Assembly: GCA_020698575.1 (NCBI GenBank)
Contig: CM036255.1
Span: 1,359,501 to 1,423,500, forward strand
Length of the DNA stretch: 64,000 nucleotides
Source of the DNA: Bostrychus sinensis
Lineage: Eukaryota; Chordata; Actinopteri; Gobiiformes; Eleotridae
Direction: 5' to 3'
Shown here: piece by piece, positions 47,401 through 58,909 of the stretch
Position numbering within the stretch: position 1 is the first letter of the stretch
How the letters are laid out: each line of letters opens with the position of its first letter
Position numbers and translations under genes: made by a program
The notes under the pieces: generated by a model
Database searches by the model: none
Told to the model about the DNA's origin: nothing
The model's input: only the letters and a program-made list of their open reading frames with translations

Positions 47401-50400
47401 TGTTGTTAAATAATGAAAAAAAAGTAATGTTGTAATTGTGGGTTAAGGCAGACAATAGTGTCTTTTCCTTCAAGTCATTAGGGAGCACTCTTACTTATTA
47501 TTTAAAGGGGCCATATTATGCTTTTTTCCAGGCTTTTTCAAATAGTGTTGGACTCCTTTGGGTTAGTATTTCAGATTTTATAATTTAAAATAAGGTATAT
47601 GTGGAAAACCTCTTCTTTTGGGGAGCTGTTACTTTGACTTTGCAGAATGCTTCAATTAGGTGTCTGTTGCACCCTGCTGGCAACGGTGGAGACTGGACAC
47701 AGCATAAAACAGCTAATTAGTATGGCTATTAACAACATGATGCCAACACATAGATAAATGAGCTGACTGCTTCATAGTGATGGCAATTTAAGCACTGAAA
47801 TGATCATAAGTCCGGTGATAGTATATGTATGGGCTTTAGAAATGCACAGGAACACAACCTGTTGTCACGTGTCTACAGAGGGTAGAGAGAGTGTTTACAG
47901 CTATGTCTTGAGAAGAGCAGTGGCTTTGCATAAAGGATTACTCAAAACAAGAGTGAATGAAACAAAATACTTCTCCAGGTATGTTTTTGAGGAGGGAACA
48001 ACATTATACCATGGTTAAAAGCTAGGAAAAGTTGATTTAGCAGAATTGGGGACCTTTAAGATATTTGAAGTATTTTAAGTATGAAAATATTAATTCAACA
48101 GAGATATGAATTTATTGGTGAAAGTGAAATCATACTGTCAATAATTTTCAATTATTTTGGATGAAAAGAGAGTAATGTTAATATTGCAAATCAGGTCATT
48201 GTATGGTGTGGGGTCATGATGGCAGGAAACAGTTCTCAGTCCTGATTGGTTGATGTTTATGGAGGCAGCACCTGAGCTTATAAAAGGTGGAGTGTACGGG
48301 CTGTCCTCAAGGCTGATGCAGGTCAGATTGACCGAAAAGTAGCTTAGTAAATAAATGTATGAAGAGTGAGACGTTGTATGCAGGAGTTTTTGATGTTTTT
48401 GGTGTGTGCCACTTTTGACCAGACTGTGAGCTGGACTTTCCACAGTAAACCCTAAAGAGACACTCACCAGAGATATCTTACACCAGTCAATGTGGAACTG
48501 AGCTCTGAACTTCTTATCACAGCTAATGGCTGGCTCCATCTCCTGACTGCAGCGCAGCTGGTTGTGTGGGCTCTCCACCTCCCTCAGACAGGACGAAAAG
48601 GGGACGTCTGCACCCACCATCACATACACGCTGCAAGGACAGAACACATGACTGTTAGGAAGCAAGATCATAAGCATCTGCTCTGTGGCTGCATTAAAAG
48701 AAGCACTGAGTCCATCCTGAAGGCTTGAACTCAAACCTCTTACCCCTCCTTAAGGTTGTTAATAGGCAGAGGTACGCGGCCTCCTCGGTCCAGCGCAGAT
48801 GTAATGTTGATGGCATTCAGGCGCTCTGGCTGCCATACGTTCTTTACAGCTCCCAGGAAGTCTCCCAGCACCTCACTAGCCAGCATCTCCTCCACATTCA
48901 TGTTCTTGATGTAGAACTCTGCTTGGTAGGGCAGGGGGAACTCTGCATCGACCACAAGCAGCAGGCAGATCAGTGAGAGCAAATCCAAAACTACCACTGT
49001 CAGGATCACAGCCCACACTGAATGGAGATGACACTAAAGCCATGTCCAGAGCACTGTCCAGAGCCAAGTCCATAGCACTGTCCAGGGCCAAGTCCAGAGC
49101 AACACATTTTTGGCATTATTGTAGATATCGCCTATTATAGTTATCTGGATAATCCCAAAAAATAGAGATATTCATTTTTGTCAATATCACCCACCCCTAG
49201 TCCAGAGCTATGTCAAGAGCTAAGTCCAGGATCATGTCCAGAGCTATGTCCAGAGCCATATCCAGGATCATGTCCAGAGGTATGTCCATGGTGACACTGA
49301 GCATTGAGATGAATAGAAAATTGTCTGCAAGTTGTCTGATTATCCACCTCTATAGTATTTGTTCTAGAACATACTTGCAAGACATTTGTCATAACATTGA
49401 CACAACCCTAGGCCATGTCCACACAAGCTAGCACATTTTAAACAAGTGACTCTGAGTGACGGTGAGTGTGGAATATGTGATGGAGTTTGACAGAGGCTGT
49501 GTGTATCTGAGCCTGTGTCTGGGCCCAGCTGGTACAAAGTATTTAGTGTTTGTACACTGGATAAACAAGGCAGAGACAGAAGAATCAAAACAAGGGAACA
49601 GCTGTTTCCTATTATAACAAAGAGTTACAGAATCTGGCTGATAATATGCAAAACAATAACCACTCATTACAAATGCGTTGCAAGTGTGTACTACACAGAG
49701 ATTAAGAACACTCAACAGAATTTATTTCAGAAAAGCATTTGTCGTCCACGTTTGTCAACATAACCTTTACCACATCAATACTCTAATCTTTATACACCTG
49801 ATGGCATAAAATGTCTTTGGGTCTGCCCTGTATTTCCTCACCTTCTGTGCCCATGATGTTGATGACCAGGTTGTGGCGTGCCGTCTCGAACGTGCGGCGG
49901 TTGTAGGCTGTAATCTGCAACACACAGAGGTTAGAGTTTAAGCCCAGATCAGTGCACCAGGGCCAGGAGCTTTGTAGCACCACACACTGTGAAAACTCTA
50001 CCTAAACTCTAGGCTCGGCACAGCAGAGCCACATGTCTGCCGCCAACAGGGGTAAGCCTCTGGGGAAGGAATTCCTACAGGAGCTTATGGGACCACTGAG
50101 GAAACATGTAAATGGACAATTCTACTCTGATCAAAAAAGGCACACGCGTCAACAAATCTGAAACATGTCATGTACTGAAAGGAAGTTATATTATTTTATA
50201 AATTCCTCTAGTTGAAATTTGATTTTCTGTAGAATTAATTGCCAAATTTGAGTAAAACTATATAACACCAAGTTTTTCACCAGTTGTCTAAGTTGTTAGT
50301 CCATCAGGTCATTGCACTCCAGTATCTGATTATTAATCAAAAAATCAAAAACAGATTAATCCATTTGCAAAAAAAATCATCATCTTTCCATTAGGATAAA

Positions 50401-53400
50401 TACCCCCCCCCCCCCCCAAAAAAAAAAAAACAAAAAACAAAAAAAAAACGAAGAAAGAAATCATCAGTGAAAAAACAAGACCTTACAAAGATGCTTTTTA
50501 AATTAGAAAAAAAAATAAAAGTATTTTTGAACTTGATAAGTCACACAGAAAAAAAGTTTATGATGAAAAAGTTGTTGATGTTAATTAATATCATTATGGC
50601 CATTACATGATGAATAAAAATCCAAAAGATCATTATTTTTCCAAATATTCCATAATGTTTTGCAGTTTACCCACCCTTCAGCTGCTATCATATATATTAA
50701 TGCTGCTCATCATTCAATGATGATTCAGTGAGTCATTTAGGAGCAGCGTAGACAGACCAGTGAATGCTTAACACACAAAAATCCAAGCTTTTTATACATT
50801 GTTCCCTCCAGATTATTGAGAGTCCTGTACTGCATTGTAGTGTTGTAGCGCTCAAGAACGGAGTTGGTCTTGAGATTGGTCTTGTTACCACTTTTTTACA
50901 GTCTCTGTCTCCTCTTGGTCTTGGGTGCATTTTTACTCAGTCGAATCATTCCTTCAGACACAGACTGGCCACCACAGAGTCCAGACCTTAACCCCACTGA
51001 GAATCTTTGGGATGTGCTGGAGTGACTGCCTGCCCAAGTCACACAAGTTTTCTGTTGGACCTTTAGCTTTGATTATGACATGCATTCGCTGCATGCTGGT
51101 GGCCAATCCAAGCCTGAAAATGATGTCTCATGCTCCCTGAACCATTCTTTTACATTTTGAGCTCAATGAGTCCTGGCATTGTCATCATGGAATAAGCCTG
51201 TGCCATCAGGGAAGAAAATTGGAGTAACCTGGTTATTCAGTATATTTAGGTAATCAGCTGACCTCATTCTTTGGGCACATATCGTTGCTGAACCTAGACC
51301 TGACCAACTGCAGGGAGTTTCTTACCTATTTACTGAGTTAATTCCAGGTGTTCCAGAAGACAACTTTTTTTTGGCTAGGTAGTGTAGTAGTGCTGGAATA
51401 GACACTTTATAAGATAAAGGGCTCACGCCAGATTCACACTGCATGCGTTACGTGTGCAGTATGTCTTTGGTACGATGTTCTGACGGACTCCAATTGACAC
51501 CGAGTGCATTGCGTGTGCAGCACTTCTCCAACTAGAGCCAGCTGGGGACACCATGAGTTCATGGGTGAGTTCACGTAGTAATGATAATGTATGAGAGCTA
51601 CACGTAAACAAAAGCCACGTTTGCTTCAGACCACAATCTCCTGTTTCTTTGGAGATTATTTCTGTGACTTTTGCACCCTTCATTTTGCACCCATGCTTAC
51701 CCTACCCTGGGTAAGCATGCAACATATATAAATACTTTCTTTTTACTCAGGTTTAATGGTGTCCACTCTCCTCTTTAACCCCCTATCCCCAGTTAAGATG
51801 TAATGCTTACATTGGGATGTGAGTGAGAAGCTACACAACCATTTTTATTTTGAAATTTACCAGATCCTCTTCACTGGTCCCGGGTCTGACTTCCTGTCTG
51901 GCTTGATCTACTCTGTTCAATTTTCTGCACGACGGATCCGGCATCTGACAAAAACACAGACTTGATACGTATTTCGATTGGAGCGCCGGACACGGAGACT
52001 TACTGCAACGCAGGTGGTGTGAACTCATGCATTGCGTCTATTTCTTGCCTAGGTTGTAGGGGACACGTAACAGATTCAGTGTGAATTGGGCCAACTTGAG
52101 AGTCTTGTAAGTGAGCATGTGATCAGCCAAAGCTTGCAAAGAGCATTTGTGTTACAGTATGGTTTTAGTCTGAACTGTCTGACGTGAACTCAATACTTGT
52201 TCCTTGAGACTCAGGAAATCAAAAATGGGCTGTACTGACTTGACCTAAAGCGTAGCGCTCTGAAGAACTGAGTTGGTTCTCATACGCACCTCTATGACGG
52301 TGGGCTTGCCGACGTGCTCTGCGGTGGGGGAGCCATAGAGCACTCCGTCGCCCAAGGGGGTCCTCTGGATGTAGCGCAGCCAGCCCGGTCGGTCGGGGAA
52401 GCCCATCAGGTTGGTGTTGAACGTGATGGGGTCACTACTGGCATCCCCTGAGAGACAGAAACTTTAATATTTTCTCTCTTTGAAGTGTAAAGTGAAGCGA
52501 AGTCCCACGGTGTGCTCAGAATAGTCACTGTGTGCTCACTAAGATGGCAATTATAATTTCATAAGTTACTAAATCTAAAGTATTGTATGTCGCTAAGCAG
52601 TACACAGTAGAAACATCAAAATAATGACAGGTCTAATTATCTTAACATCATTACTACAATCAGCACCATTCCTAATCTGTCATGTTCCATGTTCCTGTCT
52701 GGCTTGTTCTTAGTCTATGTCTTGTTTCCCTTGTGTTTTATTTTGATGTCCAGTCAGTTCTTGTGTTTTTCCATTTTACTTCCTGTCCTCCTGTGTTTCC
52801 TGCCTTTGTGATTGCCTGGCTGCCCTAATGTGTTATGCCAACAAGAGGGAAAAATCGATTAAAAAATCGATTCAGAAATATTGTTTGTTTTCTTTAATAC
52901 ATTTACCTTAAAGTCCTGCATTTTTGGGTCCTTTCCCCCCTTTTTTGTTAATCATGACAGATTGACGCGACCAACCATGAACCCAATATTGGGGGGACAG
53001 AGTCCTCACTGTTTTTTTTGTTTTTTTTTGGTAAATAGTGGGGCTACCCCGCCCTAATGTGTTTCACCTGTGCCTAGTTCCTGGTCTGGTCTCCTGTGTC
53101 TTCTGAGTTCCCTGTGTTCCTGTGATTCTAGTTTTGTGTAAGTTTGATTTCTTATTTTGTATTTTCCTTCGCCTGATTTTAGACTTTTAGATTTAGTTAT
53201 CCTTTGTTTTTTAGAGCTTTTGGATTTTGTTTTGTTCAGCTTTTTTCCCTTTAATACATTTACCTTACAGTCCTGCATTTTTGGGTCCTTTTCCCCCTTT
53301 TTTGTTCATCATGACATCATGACATAATCATAAAGCCTCAGCCTCAGTTACTTTAAGTAGAAATTTCCATGTCCATAATTTTTGCCCCTTTTTTCTGTAC

Positions 53401-53596
53401 TTCTTTTACTTCTTAACTCCACCACTGTTGAGAAGAAATTTTGCCCACCTGAAATTTAATAATTGTACAGTACCAGACTTTGGGTAGGGGGGGAACTCTC
53501 CTTTGAAGTACTCTCTCTCCAATACATGGACAAACAGCACTCCGGCCGAGGGGTACACATTCCGGTCTGCGTGGGCCCGGGACAGTATGGTCACCA
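35436..53596 (-). CDS. sgce: sgce, epsilon-sarcoglycan (exons 2-11; exon 1 not identified)
   Basis: Single-pass membrane glycoprotein of the sarcoglycan/dystrophin complex. Exons (+ coordinates, read from high to low): 53474-53596, 52290-52447, 49842-49914, 48744-48942, 48468-48630, 46442-46656, 44734-44760, 43130-43318, 42017-42060, 35436-35452. Lengths 123, 158, 73, 199, 163, 215, 27, 189, 44 and 17 nt equal those I recall for human SGCE except 215 (212). Markers: end of signal peptide and ADRNVYPSAGVLFVHVLERE (exon 2), ITAYNRRTFETARHNL (4), QAEFYIKNMNVEEMLASEVL (5), Cys-rich extracellular RCSQEMEPAISCDKKF and IDWCKISL (6), TM helix TLAVPAAVALVLFFILGYAM then CCRREG (7), cytoplasmic HSSIQKSTKELR (9), and C-terminus ..IPQQRPSGKWYS. 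The exon 10 donor (CAG|GTTGGT) is weak. Exon 1 must end in phase 1 and supply the hydrophobic signal; it lies upstream of 53600 or outside the window. Confidence 0.9.
35590..36783. repeat. 27-bp minisatellite (about 45 units) in the last sgce intron
   Basis: Unit: CAGTAACAGAGAGCAGTGG followed by TTAGTC(A/G)G. The first dozen units are full length. After about 35910 full units alternate with 17-bp units that lack TAACAGAGAG, giving a higher-order pattern. A/G variants at one site mark subtypes. Since 27 is a multiple of 3, both strands show long spurious open frames. The array ends about 140 bp before the terminal-exon acceptor of sgce. Confidence 0.9.
36940..37230 (-). mobile_element. Non-LTR retrotransposon 3' fragment, antisense
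   Basis: The + strand text (CCTCTGTACATGTCCAAACC, ATCTCAACCTGAACACATCT) is the reverse of the ...GLDMYRGG... region near the LINE ORF end in fish. Strongly decayed. Confidence 0.45.
37231..40353. other. sgce intron 10, non-coding
   Basis: No gene recognised. 37398 GGGGTGTAGCCAGG resembles a hAT-element end without a visible partner. 38200-38400 is GC-rich and open on both strands but unrecognised. An (AAAT)n tract lies at 38780-38806 and an (ACTA)n tract at 40189-40211. Confidence 0.4.
40354..40677. mobile_element. MITE with internal GGTTTAGTCC tandem repeats
   Basis: The termini AGTGGCTCTCAGACTT and, in reverse complement, AGCAATGGTTCTCAGACTT form an imperfect inverted repeat. The interior (40430-40620) is a degenerate array of a roughly 12-bp unit, GGTTTAGTCCTG. 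A related element is at 46861-47153. Confidence 0.6.
41320..41445. repeat. Degenerate AGT/AGC trinucleotide tract
   Basis: Imperfect TAGTAGTAG-type repeats in sgce intron 10. Confidence 0.6.
41985..42016 (-). promoter_or_regulatory. sgce: Alternative 3' end of sgce: read-through stop and AATAAA
   Basis: If the exon 10 donor is not used, the frame continues G-W-S-D-L-S to TAA (41997-41999). AATAAA follows at 41988-41993, overlapping the region right after the stop. This could be an intronic polyadenylation site giving a shorter tail. Confidence 0.4.
42780..42832. repeat. ATT-rich microsatellite
   Basis: Imperfect TTA/TTATTA repeat. Confidence 0.6.
44215..44575. repeat. Degenerate 12-bp tandem array (AAACCAGGTCTA)
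   Basis: About 25 imperfect copies of AAACCAGGTCTA and variants. This is the reverse complement of the internal repeat in the MITEs at 40354 and 46861, suggesting a third, end-less copy of that element. Confidence 0.65.
44895..46231. mobile_element. hAT-like non-autonomous element (TAGGGCTGGG ends)
   Basis: Left TAGGGCTGGGCAATAT and right, in reverse complement, TAGGGCTGGGTGATAT. Flanking octamers CCATTTAC and CACTATAC agree at 5 of 8 positions. Part of the interior (45830-46020) is related to 7150-7330 of the hAT element with different ends. Confidence 0.65.
46861..47153. mobile_element. MITE with internal GGTTTAGACCTG repeats
   Basis: Shares GAGGTGGTACTTGGTGTGAAA near the right end with the element at 40354-40677, and has inverted ends GGTTCTTAAACTG and CAGTGTTTCTCAAAT. 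Internal units 46970-47030. Confidence 0.6.
47506..48055. mobile_element. TTAA-flanked MITE (piggyBac type)
   Basis: TTAA (47502-47505) then AGGGGCCATATTATGC; right end GGGGACCT then TTAA (48056-48059). The TTAA duplication is typical of piggyBac-mobilised elements. No coding capacity. Confidence 0.65.
49024..49290. repeat. TCCAGAGC minisatellite interrupted by a MITE fragment
   Basis: Degenerate 12-bp units (GTCCAGAGC.AT) occur at 49024-49100 and 49199-49290. They are separated by about 98 bp that ends AATATCACCCACCCCTAG, which looks like a hAT-type end. The array starts about 80 bp upstream of the sgce exon 5 acceptor. Confidence 0.65.
50050..50940. other. sgce intron 3, low-complexity and non-coding
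   Basis: Contains a C run followed by A runs (50403-50450) and AT-rich DNA. No gene seen. Confidence 0.5.
50960..51330. pseudogene. Rearranged Tc1-like transposase fragments
   Basis: The + strand 50966-51025 reads WPPQSPDLNPTENLWDVLE, the DDE block with the third catalytic Glu. From 51080 to 51330 the same family reads on the - strand (..FHDDNARTH.AQNVKEWFREH). The two parts are in opposite orientation, so the copy is inverted internally. Confidence 0.65.
51419..52093. mobile_element. MITE with GGCYCA..TTCACACTG termini
   Basis: Left GGGCTCACGCCAGATTCACA..GCGTTACGTGT and right, in reverse complement, GTTGGCCCAATTCACACTGAATCTGTTACGTGT form a long imperfect inverted repeat. Target duplication not clear. 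Confidence 0.6.
52678..53324 (+). mobile_element. Collapsed LTR retrotransposon with 5-bp TSD
   Basis: Starts TGTCATG and ends CATGACA. It is flanked by identical TAATC (52673-52677 and 53325-53329), the usual 5-bp LTR-element duplication. A segment (AATACATTTACCTTAMAGTC..TTTTTGGGTCC..TCATGACA) occurs twice, at 52898-52953 and 53249-53316. Between them GATTGACGCGACCAACCATG looks like the start of an internal region. I infer a deleted 5' LTR, a trace of the internal region and a 5'-truncated 3' LTR. It lies in sgce intron 2. Confidence 0.65.
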
Positions 53597-53624
53597 CTGA
53601 AAGAAGAAAATATTTTCAAAAATA

Positions 53625-56600
53625 CCACTTTGTTCCAACATGTGTATATTGTGTACTAAGGCATGTACAGAAATATTAAAGCAGAGGTTCATTTTTTAAA
53701 AGGGAAATCTATAGCAGGTCAGAGCAGTTAATTAATTCATGTTAATTTACTGAAAGAATACATTTTTTTGTTTCACCGACTGTCACCTGAGTGCTAATGA
53801 GCAGGTCCTGAATCACTCCTGAGACAATGAGCAACACAAACTCCTTACACACAAAACCATCTATAGTGTTTTACAGAGAATGGTCAGAAAAAGCAAAAAT
53901 ATCCAGTGAGCGGCAGTTCTGTGGTGAAAATGCTTTGTTGGCACCAGAGGTCAAAGGTCAATGGCCAGAGTGGTTCGAGATGATAAAATGTAACTCAAAT
54001 AACCACTTGGTACTGCACCATCTCTGAACACAATACATTGAACTCAGAAGCGGGGCTTCAGCAGCAGAGAACCACAGCTGTGCCACTATATTAGGTGAAT
54101 TTGAAAGGTTTGCTTTTTGTCCATAAATCTTCCATTACAAACTGTCAAACCATAATGTTCCAAAAAGATTATCCTAGCGCCAGAACCATCCCCAACACCA
54201 GCACACGATCAGTACTGTCAATACCACGGATGCTGCAGTGGTGTGTTGAGGTTATACTACTTTCAGTTGGAAAAGAGAGAATACCACTGCACCAACCCAG
54301 TGTCATCCATGGGACTCCAACGTACAGAACTCTTCTGTTACAGACAGACCTATTTAACAATCAAATATCACCACTATTCAACAGAAGCTCCTGTTAAACA
54401 GCACATAATAAATATTCAGTCATCTTCTTCCACTTAATTCCACTAGGGTACCCCCTGAATAATGGCCAGTTAGTCACAGGACTGAGACTACCTATATCTC
54501 CAAGCAACCACTCCCACATTCATTCACTATGGGACATTTAAATGGACCATCTCACCTAACCCATGCATGTTTGGACAGTGGGTACCTAGCAAGAACCCAG
54601 TAACACTCTGAGGACATGCAGACTTGGCCGGCCTGAAGATTGAACCCACAATCTCCATAATGAGAGGCACTCTGCCACTAACAACACTCAACAAGTTTTA
54701 TTTATTTTAAAGATCTAATTTTTCTTCTGACATTGCAAATAAGTTCCATGAAATACCACACACAGACTTTCAAATATGAAATATTACTTTGGTGATTGTC
54801 GAGTTTTAGTTTTCTAACATGTGGAGGATATGTCATAATAAATGCCATTATCATGTTTAAAAATGCAATTACTACATTTTATATCAAGTACTACTATTTT
54901 TATATTGCATTAAATAAGAATAAATGTATACAACTTTCACTGTGGGAGGCACTGTGGCAGAGTGGTTAGTGCTCTTGTATCTTCAATCAATCAAGCAATC
55001 AATCTTTATTTAAAAAGCACTTTTCATACAGCTATGCAGCACACACAATCATACACACACAACTGTATTTTGCACTTTAACCTCAAGAGGAAATCAAAGC
55101 AATAAAGTTAAACTTGTTTTGGACAATTTCTCTGTTGTCTTCAGTTTGATTTTAAGTAAATGGGGAAAAAATCGTTTTTAAATTGTAAATCAAATTTTTT
55201 TGTGAAAAAATCTGAGATTTTTTTTTTTTAGGCTAAATTGCCCAGCTCTACTTGTAAGGTAGCTTATCTTAATTGACCAGCGCTAAAAGATGGTAAGCTT
55301 TTATGCTGTAGCCTGGGGCGTTTAGACTTCAGCTTTAGGTAAAACAAGCACACTACACTAATACCAATAATAGTAGAACCACATGGCTTTGATAAGGAAA
55401 ACCTGCATAGCATGCAACGCGTGACGCACCTGTGCCTCGGACTAACCCACACACACCTGCGACCCAAACTACCAACCAACAATGACTGTAAAAGACTTCA
55501 TCTAAACTATAATAAAGCCACAGAATCCCTATCATGCCATAACACCACAACAAATCCACATTTTGACAACACGCAAGCACTCACTCCTCATGGGAAACAT
55601 AGGGATCCATTTCAGTCTCTTTTCTGACTCTCTGTCCTGTAAAGCCGAGTTTGTCCAAAATCACCGCTGTCTATAAGAGTGTCCTGAAGTTTGGTCTCGG
55701 TTATGACAGATGATAATCCAAATCCAGTCCCCGTTCGCTGGCACACGTTTATCATAGGGTTTGTATGCGCTCCTCTTCACATCCAGCTGCTCTCACTCTG
55801 TCTTACGACCATAACACACGTGAAATACGCAATCAAACTTGTACATCACATACAGTTTGTGATTTAGGACCTGTAGAAGGTGCAGCTGTAGTCTTCTTGG
55901 CATTATTACCATTTTTGGCATTATTGCCATCAAGAAACTTTTCCACAAATGTTTTAGCAGATGTGATGATGAGGGCACACAATTTTGGATATATTGGAAT
56001 GGCCGCCACTTATATCCTGACAAAACATGCCGAAAGCCCTAGGATCTTCCTAACAATGACTTGAGACTGCTGTGAGTTGCACATAGGGGTGCCGTATGGC
56101 CACCTTATGACAATAATTTTCGTAAGATGGCCGTGAGTATATCCTAGGAAGGTTTGAAGGCACCCTTACGGAGAACATAAGAACTCTACGGACAGCGTAA
56201 GGCAGAAAATCAGCTCATTTTCTTGAGAATGCCTCAAGATGCTCTTGTGAATTGAATGGCACCCATACCAACTTCCTAAAAAGGCTGTAGGAAATTATGC
56301 CCCCCCCTCCACGAATGTCTACGACCTCTAGATTTTGTACGAACTGGGAGATTCGTACAAACCCATCGTTCGTGAGAACCTTTGTGACCCTAGCTTTAAA
56401 TTGTCAAATATTTATAATATTATCAACGTATTATCAAAGTACTGTGGCCACAATAATAGTATCTACAATATATTTATAAGTCGAGGTTATATAAAGTTTA
56501 GGTATACTTAAGCTTTATTGTTGAAATTTATGGTTCATTTATGGTTTAATTTTAATATTTTTTAAACATACATTATCTGTATTAAGTTTTTGGTTGCAGC

Positions 56601-57700
56601 ATTATACAAATAAAGTTTGATTCATTTTGAAGTTTATTTTTTAAAAATAAAACCTTTTACTTTCAGCGTGTAGGACAGAAAATATATTTAGAGTAAAATT
56701 CTTAAAATTATTGTTGTTTTGCTGGCAATCTTGATATTAAAGTTCAAGTGTAATTAAAAAAAGGTCTTAAATTACACACGATAAAACCTGGAGCTATTCT
56801 GTAAGACCAGAAGCTCCTTATTTGTACCTCCCTTTCACTTCCTGCCCTTTACTCCCTGCACAGCACTTCCACCACTTACTTGGTCCCTTCTCTCCTGCTC
56901 GGTGGGGGGCACACTGTTTCTTCTCTCCATGGGAGGCTGAAGAACAGGCTCTGTATATGAAACTGATGGGAGAGGTTGACCAACTGGGTGTCTCTACTTC
57001 CTGTCCTGCTGATGCCACACGAGCCGCTGTAGCACTGTAAATCCTGGAATGGTGTGCGTTTAGATCCACTAAAGAAAAGATTATCATCCAAGAGTTATCT
57101 TACCAGGAAGTACAAAAGAACATGAGGTGACATACTAAGCTGCAGATTATGAAACAGATCTCTGAATTGCGTAAGATCCTAACTGCATTCCAGCTCCACC
57201 ATAAATCAAGTTATGAAACAGTACTCTGTACATACAATCTGGCCTCAGATCACTCAGGAGTACTTCTAGTCTACTGCTTTTTACTTAACTGTTGCACACT
57301 CAGTACAGTGAGTAACAGATAGAGGCCGCTAGTGAGCGGCAGCAGTGCACCAAAGCAAATATTGATTCTCCTGGAGACACAAAAAAAGAAGAAAGAAGTA
57401 TCCCCTGAACTAATCAAAATACTGTAGCTTACATTCAAAGCTGCAGTACTCACACCAGTCACAGGAGATGAAGAGATGAAAAGCTATCTGAGGCTATCTG
57501 AAGAGATTCTAGTGACTTCAAGTGAAAAAAATGTATTTAAATTTCTTTGTTCAAATCTCAAATCCTGAACCGTTCAAGTTTGCTGCTGGCTGTCAAGAAT
57601 TTACACTTGAAACAGATATGACAGAAGAATCGCTGGAGAGAAAGAAAGGAGATCCTCCTTAACAGACTGTAAGTACAGTATTGTTGAGTCCAGGGTCAGT
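53625..57700. other. Region upstream of sgce exon 2, mostly non-coding
   Basis: 54555-54700 resembles the tRNA-related tail of a fish SINE on the - strand. 54943-54980 has an A-box-like GGCACTGTGGCAGAGTGGTTAG on the + strand. Candidate exon signals (55585-55600 and 56882-56933, - strand) are noted but not supported. Confidence 0.4.
55585..55600 (-). other. Weak candidate for sgce first coding exon end
   Basis: On the - strand ATGTTTCCCATGAGGA is followed by a good donor, GTGAGT, and ends in phase 1, as exon 2 requires. It lacks the hydrophobic signal-peptide core expected from exon 1, so I doubt it. Confidence 0.15.
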
Positions 57701-57709
57701 GATTTATAG

Positions 57710-58675
57710 TAAGGGTGCTCCGATCAGGGTTTTTGAGGCCGATCACCGATCACCGATCAGCCTCTGCTGTGATCGGCCGATACCGATCATGGCCGATACC
57801 GATCACGTGGTCTTCAATGTAGTAATGTATTGTATGCAGGCTATTATTAGTTCCATTTGAAAAATACTGTAGCCTTTGTAAATATAAAAGAACAACAAAA
57901 TTCTACTTATTTTTGTTTTAGAAGAGGTTTTGTTGCATTATTGGTCTTTAATGTGTGCCCAGTGTCTGTGGCTTTGTTTGAATGCTCCGCTGATGTAAAA
58001 ATCAGCTGTTCTTAATTGGTTGAGTCCGCGGGTGCAGCGCCTGTGTCCGCGTAACGCGCAGCCAAACCAGGTTGAAACACAGTGGACTAAAGAGCAGACA
58101 GCTCCTGCTGCCAGTTTTGACAACGTCTGAATGAAGAAAACGTGCAAAGAGAGCAGAGAAGACAACGATGTAAGGTGCTCTTCCCAGACACACGGACACA
58201 TGGACTGCCTTTTTACTTTCTCTTTCCATTAGCGGCCATTTGGTGCAGTTTAAGCCACAAAACGCACAGTTTTCTCCGCGCAACAAGACACAGGCAGACT
58301 CTGAACTTTCTTAATCCTTTTAACGTAACTGTTAGCGGGTTAGCTGTAGCTCTATTTACGTTGGTGTTTGCAAATACACGCACTGCTGCGCCTCGGTTCT
58401 GTCCCGTGCGCTCCTAAAGCAGGCGGGGACACAGCGGGGACACAAAGCAGCGCCTCCAGGGCAGGTTTGTGTTAGTTATAACCAGGGCTTAACTTAAAAA
58501 CACTGCTAAAATAACGCTACTGCTGTTTAATCAAACCGGAGTTGCAGGACAGTAAATGTGAGAGCCTCGCGTGTTTATTGTAATTTGATCGGCCCTTCTG
58601 ATCGGCCCATTTTACCGATCACCGATCACTCTATTTTTAGCCATGATCGGCGGCCGATCGATCGGGGCACCCTTA
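57710..58675. mobile_element. hAT-type element with GATCGG repeats and perfect 8-bp TSD
   Basis: TAAGGGTGCTCCGATC at the left and GATCGGGGCACCCTTA at the right, flanked by identical ATTTATAG (57702-57709 and 58676-58683). Both subterminal regions are crowded with CCGATCA/TGATCGG repeats, probable transposase-binding sites. The 0.97 kb interior has no recognised protein. Confidence 0.85.
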
Positions 58676-58909
58676 ATTTATAGTCCAATACAGTGGTACA
58701 TGGAGACCGCTCAGTACCAGAGCCAGCGTGCTCAGCCCCGCTGAGCCCAATAAACAATAGCTTTTATGGGTGTGTAACACAACGGTGGTCCATCAGATTT
58801 ATCCCAAAAACAGATTTTGGATTATTTCTACCACTATAGATATAACTGGGCAGGGGGTGTAACCAGGCAGTGCTGCAAGGCTGCAGACAGATACTGTTGG
58901 TCAGTGTGA

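Noticed and set aside
56882..56933. Minus-strand exon with ATG and GTAAGT donor as sgce exon 1
   Set aside because: It ends in phase 0, whereas exon 2 requires phase 1, and it has no hydrophobic signal sequence.
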